A DNA stretch of 18,664 bases from positions 1 through 18,664 of the forward strand of contig CALDID010000144.1 in NCBI GenBank assembly GCA_937901865.1, in the 5' to 3' direction. The notes under the pieces are model-generated. The model ran no database searches. It was not told the DNA's origin and saw only the letters and a list, made by a program, of their open reading frames with translations. Positions 1 through 6,794 of this stretch are shown piece by piece; position 1 is the stretch's first letter; the number at the start of each line of letters is the position of its first letter. The stretch is from an uncultured Treponema sp. Its GTDB lineage: Bacteria; Spirochaetota; Spirochaetia; Treponematales; Treponemataceae. The translations under genes and the position numbers were made by a program.

Positions 1-736
1 TGAACGGATAGCCCTCGCCTCTGTCCATCTCCAAAATCCAACCCGCCACGTTGTCCAAAAAGTAGCGGTCGTGCGTAATCGCGATAATCGTGCCTTTGTA
101 ATCCTTCAAGTGCCGCTCAAGCCACGCGACTGTTTCAGCGTCGAGGTGGTTCGTCGGCTCGTCGAGGAGCAAGATGTCGGGTTGCTGCAACAGCAAGCGG
201 CAAAGCGCAACGCGGCGGCGTTCTCCTCCCGAAAGCACATCAACCACTTGGTCAGCTGGCGGGCAACGAAGTGCGTCCATCGCAAGTTCAAGGTTCGCAT
301 CCAAGTTCCACGCGTCCGCCGCGTCGAGTTTTTCCTGCAACTCGGCTTGACGCGCACACAGTTTATCAAAATCAGCGTCCACGTCGCCGAATGCCTCGTT
401 CACTTTGTCGAACTCTGCGAGTAAATCGGTAATCGGCTTCACGCCCTCTTTCACGATTTCCATAACGGTTTTGCCAGCCTCAAGCTGCGGCTCTTGCTCA
501 AGATAGCCCATTGTGTAGCCGGGGAGGAGCTTTGTTTCGCCCGTGTAATCGGTGTCGATACCTGCAAAAATCTTGAAAAGCGATGATTTACCTGCGCCGT
601 TTTCGCCGATAACGCCGATTTTCGCGCCGTAATAATACGAAATAGAAATGTCTTTGAGAACGACCTTCGTGCCGTAAGCACGGCTCACGCGGTCCATTGT
701 GTAGATGATTTTCTTGTCGTCAAATGTCTTAGCCAT
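1..736 (-). CDS. ettA: Energy-dependent translational throttle protein EttA (ABC-F ATPase), N-terminal 245 residues, cut by the window edge
   Basis: ABC-F proteins of the EttA type bind the ribosomal E site and gate entry into elongation according to energy state; they are cytosolic and have no membrane domain. The visible part is the first of two ATPase domains. Walker A GENGAGKS is at residues 44-51, the signature LSGGERRR at 168-175, Walker B plus D-loop DILLLDEPTNHLDA at 187-200, and the H-switch THDRYFLD at 221-228. The MAKTFDDKKIIYTM opening and short arm region fit EttA rather than Uup or a drug-resistance ABC-F. The frame stays open to position 1, so about 310 residues lie outside. 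The ATG at 734-736 has no Shine-Dalgarno site but has an extended -10 (TGCTATACT) ending 6 nt upstream. birA ends 39 nt upstream on the same strand. Confidence 0.95.
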   Translation of the reverse strand, partial: MAKTFDDKKIIYTMDRVSRAYGTKVVLKDISISYYYGAKIGVIGENGAGKSSLFKIFAGIDTDYTGETKLLPGYTMGYLEQEPQLEAGKTVMEIVKEGVKPITDLLAEFDKVNEAFGDVDADFDKLCARQAELQEKLDAADAWNLDANLELAMDALRCPPADQVVDVLSGGERRRVALCRLLLQQPDILLLDEPTNHLDAETVAWLERHLKDYKGTIIAITHDRYFLDNVAGWILEMDRGEGYPF

Positions 737-742
737 ACACAA

Positions 743-751
743 AGTATAGCA
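743..751 (-). promoter_or_regulatory. Extended -10 promoter of ettA
   Basis: Read on the minus strand this is TGCTATACT, with 6 nt between the -10 and the ettA ATG. No convincing -35 is seen; the TGn extension could replace it. The predicted start of transcription falls on or next to the ATG, so the mRNA would be leaderless. Confidence 0.55.
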
Positions 752-775
752 CGCCCTGCGCCTTTTTGTATACCC

Positions 776-1813
776 TTATGCGCCCGTGGCTATCGATGTA
801 CTCTTGAGCGTAACTTCGCCGCTTTTTAGTTCTAGCCGCTTGCCGTCGTCGCTCTCCACGATAAGCGATAAATCGTCCGAAACGCCCACGACCTTCGCAA
901 AGTAGCTGCTTTCTTCCTCTGCAATCACAGGATACACCCGTATTCGCTTGCCCGTGAGCAATGAGCGGCTTCTATATTCAGCGAGGCACTTTTGCGCTTC
1001 CGCCTCGTCGCCAGATTCGATTTTATCGTATATGCTTACCAATTCGCCTAGCACCGTTGCGATGACTAAGTTTCTATCCACTGTCTTAGAATCGGTATAA
1101 TCCTGCAAAAAGCTCGCTATCTGCTTCACCTCATCAGGTACGCCGTCAGAAGAGGCAGGGCAAGCGATGTTTATGCCAATGCCGACAATCGCGCTGTCTA
1201 TTCTGCCTGTTTCTAAATTCGACACTCCCTCAGTGAGTATGCCGCACAGCTTCTTTTCGCCTAAGAAAACATCGTTCACCCACTTAATCTGCGCCTCCAC
1301 CCCGTACAGCCTGGAAATCGCGCGACACACCGCTATCGCCGCATTCGCCGTCATCTTTGCAGGGTCTGTTACGCCCGCTTTCGGCGAATAGAGCAAGCTC
1401 ATAAACACGCCCGTCTGTGAGCTTGAGAAAAAGCTCCGCCCCAGCCGTCCGCGCCCCGCAGTTTGTTCGAGCGCAATGGCGACGGTTTTGTGCAAATCGG
1501 CATTGCTTGCAGAAAGCCGCTTCAGTTCGTTATTCGTGGAATCTATCGAATTATAGACAAGCACAGAGATGTGGCTAGCGGGATAATAGCGCAAAAGATA
1601 GTCTTCTATAGAAGATTTATTCACGATGCTCTTTTCTATGCTCAAAAAGTAGCCCGTTTTCGTAGAAGCGTCTATCGCATATCCGTCGCGCCGCAAAGAG
1701 CTGACCGCTTTCCACACGGCAGCCCGAGAAACGTGCGCAGTTGCGGCGAGTGCTTCCCCCGAAACAACGCCGCCTTTCCTTAGTTCACGAAGCACAATCT
1801 GCTTTGTCGTCAT
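776..1813 (-). CDS. birA: Bifunctional biotin--[acetyl-CoA-carboxylase] ligase / biotin operon repressor BirA
   Basis: BirA makes biotinyl-AMP from biotin and ATP and transfers biotin to a lysine of carboxylase carrier proteins. Group II BirA also binds DNA. At 345 residues this is full length, with an N-terminal winged helix (about 1-57, ending in DASTKTGYFL), a catalytic domain (about 80-270) and a small C-terminal SH3-like domain. The biotin/ATP loop GRGRLGR is at 120-126. KWVND at 177-181 is the usual KWPND with Val for Pro. GIGINI follows. The ATG overlaps the luxS stop in ATGA, which predicts translational coupling to luxS, and no separate promoter is visible. The helix-turn-helix suggests it also represses biotin genes, none of which is in the window. 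Confidence 0.95.
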   Translation of the reverse strand: MTTKQIVLRELRKGGVVSGEALAATAHVSRAAVWKAVSSLRRDGYAIDASTKTGYFLSIEKSIVNKSSIEDYLLRYYPASHISVLVYNSIDSTNNELKRLSASNADLHKTVAIALEQTAGRGRLGRSFFSSSQTGVFMSLLYSPKAGVTDPAKMTANAAIAVCRAISRLYGVEAQIKWVNDVFLGEKKLCGILTEGVSNLETGRIDSAIVGIGINIACPASSDGVPDEVKQIASFLQDYTDSKTVDRNLVIATVLGELVSIYDKIESGDEAEAQKCLAEYRSRSLLTGKRIRVYPVIAEEESSYFAKVVGVSDDLSLIVESDDGKRLELKSGEVTLKSTSIATGA

Positions 1814-2292
1814 TTGTAGCAGTTCCAGCCTTTTTCTTCAATGCCTTTCACCCATCGAGCCGCCCATTCTTTTGCGCCGTCAAGGTCGTGGTCGCGGTAG
1901 TTGCCACATTCCGCTTCTGTTGTCGCAGGCACTGCCTTATCCCACACAGCCACTTTTTTCAAGGCATTCAACAGATGCTTTGCAACATACTCTTCGTTCA
2001 CGTCGCCGAAAAGCGTGAAATAGAACCCCGTGCGGCAGCCCATCGGCGAAAAATCAATCACGCCGTCCATCTCGTCGCGAATATACTCGGCAATTAAATG
2101 CTCCAGAGTATGAATTGCGCCCGTTGTCAAGAACTCTTTATTCGGCTGTGCAAAGCGAATATCGAACTTTGAAACCACATCGCCTTTTTCGCCTGTCTTC
2201 TTAGAAGCCAAACGCACAAACGGTGCAGTTACTTTTGTGTGGTCAAGATTGAAGCTGTCTACATTATACTTCTTTTCCATTATCTTCTCCAT
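1810..2292 (-). CDS. luxS: S-ribosylhomocysteine lyase LuxS
   Basis: LuxS splits S-ribosylhomocysteine into homocysteine and DPD, the AI-2 precursor. It is the second step of SAH recycling after Pfs. The 160 residues match the family length. Metal ligands are in HTLEH (His61, His65) and Cys129 (TEAECGNY). Glu64 is the expected general base and Cys86 (SPMGCRTG) the catalytic cysteine, so all key residues are present. The first ATG is chosen because AAGGAG lies 6 nt upstream; a second ATG four codons on would give the more typical MEKKYNVDSF start. The gene begins 33 nt after the HNH nuclease stop with no clear promoter between, so it is probably read from the pfs side. Its stop overlaps the birA start. 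Confidence 0.97.
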   Translation of the reverse strand: MEKIMEKKYNVDSFNLDHTKVTAPFVRLASKKTGEKGDVVSKFDIRFAQPNKEFLTTGAIHTLEHLIAEYIRDEMDGVIDFSPMGCRTGFYFTLFGDVNEEYVAKHLLNALKKVAVWDKAVPATTEAECGNYRDHDLDGAKEWAARWVKGIEEKGWNCYK

Positions 2293-2325
2293 ATATTTCT
2301 CCTTAATATAGGTCTTGCGATTTCG

Positions 2326-3072
2326 CTATCCCGCAATTCTGCGGACAGCGGATTTAAACTCATTCATACCGTTCACAGTCTTTATTCCGTTTTTGTGAAT
2401 GACCCTGTGACAGTTCGGGCAAACAGGCATAAGATTTTTCAACGCGGTTTCCATAGATTTCACCATATCGGAATCTTCATATTCGGAAATGGGAATTATG
2501 TGATGGATTTCTATGCAGTCGGCTTTGTACTTTTGGGGATACACAGAAAAATCGAAATTGCAGCAGTCGCAGAAAAGCCGTCCGTCTTTTGAAAAATGTT
2601 CCCGCGCGGCGTTTCTCAGTTTCGCCGACCGCTTATACACAACGGTGTTCCGCTCCCGCTCGCCCTCGGCGATTTCGACAAGGTAAAACATTTTCCTGTG
2701 TTCTTCTTTTGCCTGCTCAAGTTTTGTCATTTCGCTTTTCAATGTTTCATAACCAAACGGATTTGAAAAGAGATAGTCAATAGATGCCTTGCTTTCTTCC
2801 AGATATTTCTGCCCTTTCGCCGTCAATTCAAAACCACCTTCAATATTAGCGGCATAACCTATGGAAGCCAAAGTGTCATGGCTTTTCAAGTTGCGCACTT
2901 TTTGCGAAAAGTGGGTGTCGCTCCGATTATTAAGAAGTTCTGCGTCGATTCCTTCCGGCTGCATTAAATCCGTCAGGACTTTTATCAGTTCCGATGTTGT
3001 AATTCGATTCCCGTTCTCCGATATTACATAGAGAGCGGGCAAAATCAACTGTTTCTCTGAAATTTCTGCCAT
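2326..3072 (-). CDS. HNH restriction endonuclease with N-terminal winged-helix-like domain
   Basis: Probable DNA-cleaving subunit of the cassette. The C-terminal half holds a zinc-bound beta-beta-alpha-metal nuclease. Cys168/Cys171 and Cys218/Cys221 form the zinc knuckle, EIHH at 188-191 carries the catalytic histidines, Asn213 is the middle residue and His222 the last. The N-terminal 90 or so residues (ELIKVLTDLM..., LTAKGQKYLEE) look like the winged-helix domain found at the N-terminus of Mrr and many HNH restriction enzymes; this is a pattern match only. The ATG begins 1 nt after the stop of the Dam-like MTase gene, so the two are coupled. The recognition site cannot be read from sequence. 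Composition is more AT-rich than the neighbouring luxS and birA. Confidence 0.85.
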   Translation of the reverse strand: MAEISEKQLILPALYVISENGNRITTSELIKVLTDLMQPEGIDAELLNNRSDTHFSQKVRNLKSHDTLASIGYAANIEGGFELTAKGQKYLEESKASIDYLFSNPFGYETLKSEMTKLEQAKEEHRKMFYLVEIAEGERERNTVVYKRSAKLRNAAREHFSKDGRLFCDCCNFDFSVYPQKYKADCIEIHHIIPISEYEDSDMVKSMETALKNLMPVCPNCHRVIHKNGIKTVNGMNEFKSAVRRIAG

Positions 3073-3073
3073 A

Positions 3074-4207
3074 TCAATAATTCCTTATAAGCAAATGTTC
3101 GACATTTTTGTCGTTTCTGTTCATAAAACTAACCCTGTAGTTCTTGTCGAAAGAAGAAATATGCAAATTATGATTTGCATACAAAGAATAGATGAAAGGC
3201 GTATTTTTTATAACCATCATCCACTTTGCTTTGCAGTCGTTGAGCAGATAATTTGCAAGCCTCGTTTGGTCTGCCTTTGAGAATTCGTTTTTTGCATACG
3301 TGCTGAATTCTGTGTCATACGGCGGGTCAAGAAAGACAAAATCATTTTCAGTCGGCTTGTTCTTTTCAAAGAAGTCCTGAAAATCCTGATTTTGAATACT
3401 TGCATTGCTGAAATGGTTTATCAGCAATTCTGACTTATAGTATTCAATTTTTTTGTCCAGCAGTTTGTGATTATACCCGATTCCGCCATACGGAACATTA
3501 AATTTCCCCTCGGCATTGTATCTGAACATACCGCTGTACGCATAATTCCGTATGAAAAAGAAAATACTCGTTGTAAATCCAATATCAGACGACATCAATT
3601 CGGAATCGTTGTATAAACATCGGAAATACATATACATCGAACTCATAAACGCAGTTTCTACGTTATCGAAAATATCGCTATTAGGCATAATATGCCGCTC
3701 TTTCTCGACCTTTTTCATACGAACGAGTTTGCGAGAAATATTTTTCTCCAGTTCCTTTTGGTATATATCCCGATGCCAAACAAAATCTGAAGAAAGCACG
3801 TCCTGCAATGCCGCGTTGTTTTTCGCAAGGAAATCTTTTGCAGTGTTCTTTAACTGCGAATCAGACAATTTGTCCTCTCTGTAATCCCTGTATATTTCGC
3901 AGATTTCTGAATGTTGCCGCGCAAAGTTCAGCAGATGATTCCACGAAGAGCAAATCTTTTCTGTCCAGTCAAAAAAGGACTCGTTTTTGTTTGAAATGCA
4001 ATGATAAAGATTTATCAATTCAGACGACTTGTCGTTTATAAATGCCTTATTGGTATTAAACGACATAAAAACAGAACCACCGCCTACAAACGGTTCGTAA
4101 TAGTTATTGAAAATGTCAGGCGCATTTTCGTGAATTATTTGCAATTCGCTTTCTTTCCCGCCTGCCCATTTTATAATCGGCGATAATTTAGTGTCTTTTG
4201 CACTCAT
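3074..4207 (-). CDS. Dam-like (D12 class, alpha) adenine-specific DNA methyltransferase
   Basis: Transfers a methyl group from SAM to N6 of adenine in the recognition site of the cassette, giving SAH. Motif X KWAGGK is at 13-18, the SAM-binding EPFVGGGSVF at 38-47, and catalytic DPPY at 294-297 followed by DTEFSTYAKNEF. This order (SAM motif, target domain, DPPY) marks the alpha class to which Dam and DpnM belong. At 377 residues it is about 100 longer than Dam, with the extra length between the motifs, where the target-recognition domain lies; specificity may therefore differ from GATC. The ATG overlaps the previous MTase stop as ATGA, and the HNH gene follows after 1 nt. Base composition is clearly AT-rich, unlike the first nuclease gene of the cassette. 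Confidence 0.93.
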   Translation of the reverse strand: MSAKDTKLSPIIKWAGGKESELQIIHENAPDIFNNYYEPFVGGGSVFMSFNTNKAFINDKSSELINLYHCISNKNESFFDWTEKICSSWNHLLNFARQHSEICEIYRDYREDKLSDSQLKNTAKDFLAKNNAALQDVLSSDFVWHRDIYQKELEKNISRKLVRMKKVEKERHIMPNSDIFDNVETAFMSSMYMYFRCLYNDSELMSSDIGFTTSIFFFIRNYAYSGMFRYNAEGKFNVPYGGIGYNHKLLDKKIEYYKSELLINHFSNASIQNQDFQDFFEKNKPTENDFVFLDPPYDTEFSTYAKNEFSKADQTRLANYLLNDCKAKWMMVIKNTPFIYSLYANHNLHISSFDKNYRVSFMNRNDKNVEHLLIRNY

Positions 4208-4932
4208 ATATTAAACCCCATTTCCCTGAAGCGCATTTGCGTTGCTTCAAAATATTCTCTGTTCATTTCCATTCCAATAAATCTTCTCTTTAATGAAACT
4301 GCGGCGATACCCGTTGAACCGACCCCCATAAACGGATCTAAAACAATATCATTTTCATTTGTCGCTATGGTTATGAGTTTTTTCAGAATAGCGACAGGCT
4401 TTTGAGCAGGATGCTTCGGATTGGAAAGCCGTTCAGGACGCATACAAATCGGACTTTCAATGAAATTATGCATTTCTTTCTGCGATATGAAATTCCACGT
4501 GTGTTTTTTATTCCAGCAGCAAAATATCATTTCGCAACTATTCAAAAATCCTGCTTTAAATATTTTCGGAGCAGGGTTTGTCTTGTGCCATATCATAAAT
4601 TGAGAAGTATCAAAACGATGGTCAAGACAATTATACCAACGCCCAAGTTGATTATAGGAAGTGAAAATGAAAAGATTTCCTGTCGGTTTTAAGACGCGGA
4701 TAAAATCCTCGCACCATTCTTCCGGATTAAAATCAACCCAATCCCAGCTGGCGACATCGTTATTCATCGGCGTTCTCCCATGCAAAGGAATATTCCCCGT
4801 TGAATGTTTGCCGATGTTATACGGCGGGTCTGTAAAGAGAAAATCTATCGATTTGTCGGGGATAGCCTTTATAAGTTTCTTGCTGTCTCCCAGTTGGATA
4901 CGTGCGTGTTCCCAGCCTATCATTCCGTCCAT
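4204..4932 (-). CDS. Beta-class adenine-type DNA methyltransferase of a type II system
   Basis: SAM-dependent DNA methyltransferase. The catalytic FTDPPYNIG comes first (DPPY at 35-38) and the SAM-binding DPFMGVGSTG comes near the C-terminus (199-208). This motif order defines the beta class (DpnA and MboII-type relatives). DPPY rather than SPPY favours N6-adenine over N4-cytosine. The 242-residue length is normal for the class. A weak GAAGAG ribosome site precedes ATG, 12 nt after the nuclease gene stop, and the stop overlaps the next MTase start. Having two different MTases in one cassette fits either an asymmetric site, where each strand needs its own enzyme, or a DpnII-like arrangement with a helper MTase. 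Confidence 0.92.
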   Translation of the reverse strand: MDGMIGWEHARIQLGDSKKLIKAIPDKSIDFLFTDPPYNIGKHSTGNIPLHGRTPMNNDVASWDWVDFNPEEWCEDFIRVLKPTGNLFIFTSYNQLGRWYNCLDHRFDTSQFMIWHKTNPAPKIFKAGFLNSCEMIFCCWNKKHTWNFISQKEMHNFIESPICMRPERLSNPKHPAQKPVAILKKLITIATNENDIVLDPFMGVGSTGIAAVSLKRRFIGMEMNREYFEATQMRFREMGFNI

Positions 4933-4944
4933 AAAAATCTCTTC

Positions 4945-5757
4945 TCAAGAATTAGGCAGATAGACACTCTTTATTCTTGCCAACGCAGCAATTATGAAAT
5001 GTGCGTTTTTCCGATATTCGTCCAGCACAACATCGTAGCCGTCGGGGGATTTGCAGACCATATTCCAGAAACTGCTGCTGATGAGCAGTTCCTCCTCGGC
5101 GAAAAACTGCAATACGCGCCCCTGTCTCCACGGATTTCCCTCGCCGTAGCGGTTGTACGCCGTCGCAAAATAAATCTTCACTTTGTCCTGCGACCCCAGT
5201 TTGTTGGAAAGAATGCAATACTGTTCGAGCAGCGCTTCTTTCTCCGAGCGCGCCTTTTTGTTGTCCAAGTCGCCGCCGATTTTCAGTTCGATGAGATAGT
5301 GCATATCCGTTTCATCGTCGTGAAGATAATAATCGCTCTCATGCCGCTTGGAAATCTCGCCCGCTGCGCTCCTCTTCTGAATGATGTCCGCGTAATCCGC
5401 AAGCGACGGCTTTCGCGCGTGGCGTTTGTATTCCTCGAGAATGTCGGCGATGTATTCCGTCTGCTCGCGGAAAATGCTTCCCTCGACGTGCTGCGTAACA
5501 TCGTAATTGAGCGTCGCGATGTTGATAGCCATTTTCTCGAGCATATTGCCGAGGCTGCTGTCGAGCGAGCGCGCAAGAGCCGAATAATACTGAATGTCCG
5601 CGCCGAGTGCCGCAATGAAAACATTGTGGATTTTCATATTTATCGTGCCGTCCTCGTCGTCAATCTCCGACAAATGCCGGTCGGAAAACGCTGACGCATA
5701 GCACTCGACGGATGATTTTATAATCGCCCTGACAGCCTTTTCCAGTTCTTCTTTCAT
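4945..5757 (-). CDS. Probable PD-(D/E)XK type II restriction endonuclease
   Basis: A 270-residue protein placed first in the cassette. The best clue is ESD (140-142) followed 14 residues later by IELK (156-159): Asp142, Glu157 and Lys159 form a PD-(D/E)XK active site, and the SEKEALLEQY helix follows as in many type II nucleases. It may belong to the TdeIII-like family, but this is from memory of family style and is unproven. The ATG follows the pfs stop by 14 nt, and the ribosome site GGAGAAGG begins at the pfs stop codon, so translation is probably coupled to pfs. The gene looks richer in G+C than the two MTase genes and the HNH gene after it, which suggests that the parts of the cassette have different origins. 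Confidence 0.75.
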   Translation of the reverse strand: MKEELEKAVRAIIKSSVECYASAFSDRHLSEIDDEDGTINMKIHNVFIAALGADIQYYSALARSLDSSLGNMLEKMAINIATLNYDVTQHVEGSIFREQTEYIADILEEYKRHARKPSLADYADIIQKRSAAGEISKRHESDYYLHDDETDMHYLIELKIGGDLDNKKARSEKEALLEQYCILSNKLGSQDKVKIYFATAYNRYGEGNPWRQGRVLQFFAEEELLISSSFWNMVCKSPDGYDVVLDEYRKNAHFIIAALARIKSVYLPNS

Positions 5758-5771
5758 AAAACGCCTTCTCC

Positions 5772-6515
5772 TTATGCCCGAATCTCCGGCAGCATTTTCA
5801 GCACAAGCTCTGCACTCATCTTCGCCGCCGTGTCTTCATTGAAAGAATAGGTGCTTTCTCCGCCGTCGTCCGCCATATCGCTGATACAACGGATAATCAA
5901 AAACGGCACTTTGTTCAAGTAGCACGCGTGAGCAATCGCCGCTCCCTCCATTTCCACGCACGCAGGATTACACAGCGTACGGATATGCGCTTTTTGCACT
6001 TGCGAAGAGATGAACTGGTCGCCACTCGCCACGCGTCCCGTTACCAACTTATGCCCCTCAAAGCCCGACTCTTTATCTGCGCTCAGCTCTTCAAACGCCT
6101 TGCTTGCCAAAGAAACCAGCTTTTCATCGGCGACAAAATCGCTTACCTCCATTTGCGGCACAACGCAAGACTGATAGCCGAAGGGCGTAACATCGAAATC
6201 GTGATACATTGCATCGGAAGAAATCACCATATCAAGCACACTCAACCCATGAGCCACCGCCCCTGCAATGCCTGTATTGATGATGTGCGACACGCCGAAA
6301 AGAAGCACAAGACGCTGCGCACACAATGCCGCATTCACTTTGCCGATTCCGCTGCGCACCACAACCACATTCACGCCGTCAATTTGCCCGTCGTAATAGG
6401 TAACAGAAGCAATCGTCGTCTTTTCTGCCTCGCCAACTCCGTCTGCGCCCGTCATTCTGCTTGTCAAAAGGCGTACTTCAATATCCATTGCGCCAATTAT
6501 TCCTATTTTCGTCAT
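5772..6515 (-). CDS. pfs: 5'-methylthioadenosine/S-adenosylhomocysteine nucleosidase (MTAN, Pfs)
   Basis: Hydrolyses SAH to adenine and S-ribosylhomocysteine, and MTA to adenine and methylthioribose, relieving SAH inhibition of methyltransferases and feeding LuxS. The 247 residues have the expected MTKIGIIGAM start with Glu13, VASGDQFI, the VEMEGAAIAH ribose-binding stretch, and the proton donor Asp at about 213 (CISDMAD). The ATG at 6513-6515 is preferred over an ATG 37 codons earlier because AAAGGAG lies 9 nt upstream and homology begins here. The 5' leader holds a 9-bp inverted repeat touching the ribosome site. It is the promoter-proximal gene of an apparent run pfs - restriction cassette - luxS - birA. 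Confidence 0.95.
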   Translation of the reverse strand: MTKIGIIGAMDIEVRLLTSRMTGADGVGEAEKTTIASVTYYDGQIDGVNVVVVRSGIGKVNAALCAQRLVLLFGVSHIINTGIAGAVAHGLSVLDMVISSDAMYHDFDVTPFGYQSCVVPQMEVSDFVADEKLVSLASKAFEELSADKESGFEGHKLVTGRVASGDQFISSQVQKAHIRTLCNPACVEMEGAAIAHACYLNKVPFLIIRCISDMADDGGESTYSFNEDTAAKMSAELVLKMLPEIRA

Positions 6516-6528
6516 AGCTTTGCACTCC

Positions 6529-6557
6529 TTTGCGAAATATTCAACTATTTTCGCAAA
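6529..6557 (-). promoter_or_regulatory. 9-bp inverted repeat in the pfs leader, overlapping the ribosome site
   Basis: TTTGCGAAA and TTTCGCAAA are perfect complements separated by 11 nt. On the pfs mRNA the 3' arm ends in the AAA of the AAAGGAG ribosome site. It could be an RNA hairpin that limits ribosome access or a DNA operator; the sequence alone does not decide. Confidence 0.45.
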
Positions 6558-6583
6558 TATTCGCTTAAAATCCAGTATTTCTA

Positions 6584-6612
6584 TTGACTTATTTTGTGAT
6601 AAATAGTATAGT
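6584..6612 (+). promoter_or_regulatory. Strong sigma70-type promoter of the predicted small RNA
   Basis: TTGACT (6584-6589), a 17-nt spacer, then TATAGT (6607-6612) make the best match to the sigma70 consensus in the window. Transcription would start near 6619. On the other strand TATACT (6605-6610), a possible -10 for pfs, overlaps the same bases, so the two directions may compete. Confidence 0.7.
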
Positions 6613-6618
6613 AATACT

Positions 6619-6685
6619 CGCAGCAAGAAAGAAAAAAGACGTTGGGCACAGTTCTTCCTCCTTTACAGCCCAACGCCTTTTTTTT
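6619..6685 (+). ncRNA. Predicted ~67-nt small RNA with an anti-Shine-Dalgarno loop
   Basis: The RNA is defined by the promoter at 6584-6612 and the terminator hairpin that ends it. There is no reading frame with a ribosome site. It has a purine-rich 5' part (CAGCAAGAAAGAAAAAAGA) and one stem-loop: CGTTGGGC (6640-6647) pairs with GCCCAACG (6668-6675) around a 20-nt pyrimidine-rich loop, followed by eight Ts. The loop contains CCTCCTTT (6657-6664), the same bases as the 16S rRNA anti-Shine-Dalgarno core, so it could pair with AAAGGAGG-type ribosome sites such as those of pfs and luxS. The annotation rests on promoter, hairpin and T-run only. A riboregulatory leader for the next plus-strand gene is the main alternative, but that gene has its own -10. 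Confidence 0.6.
6640..6685 (+). terminator. Intrinsic terminator of the small RNA
   Basis: An 8-bp GC-containing stem (CGTTGGGC/GCCCAACG) is extended past one mismatch by G-C and an A6/T6 pairing, and followed by TTTTTTTT. The A-run before the stem would let it also act on transcripts arriving on the minus strand. Confidence 0.75.
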
Positions 6686-6778
6686 ATGCCACGCGCACTA
6701 TAGGCTGTTTTGCGCCCCAGTCCCTTCTGATGTCTTTCTAAAAGTTTCCTATCAACTGTATCACAAAAGAAAAATAAG

Positions 6779-6787
6779 TGCTATACT
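6779..6787 (+). promoter_or_regulatory. Extended -10 promoter of the zinc protease gene
   Basis: TGCTATACT, identical to the ettA element, with 7 nt between the -10 and ATG. No clear -35 and no ribosome site are present, so the transcript is predicted to be leaderless. Confidence 0.55.
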
Positions 6788-6794
6788 CCTTTTT

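Noticed and set aside
2314..2320. TATATT as a separate luxS promoter
   Set aside because: The start of transcription would fall in the ribosome site, and no -35 is present; read-through from upstream is simpler.
4804..5694. A 296-codon open frame on the plus strand opposite the first cassette nuclease
   Set aside because: It is a shadow of the minus-strand nuclease and MTase genes, with no recognisable domain and no ribosome site.
5928..6587. A 219-codon plus-strand frame opposite pfs
   Set aside because: Shadow of pfs: rich in His/Arg, with no family pattern, and it runs through the pfs leader.
6642..6794. Longer start for the zinc protease gene, adding 51 residues
   Set aside because: It begins inside the small-RNA terminator, lacks a ribosome site, and the family start MNNYY lies just after a TGCTATACT box.
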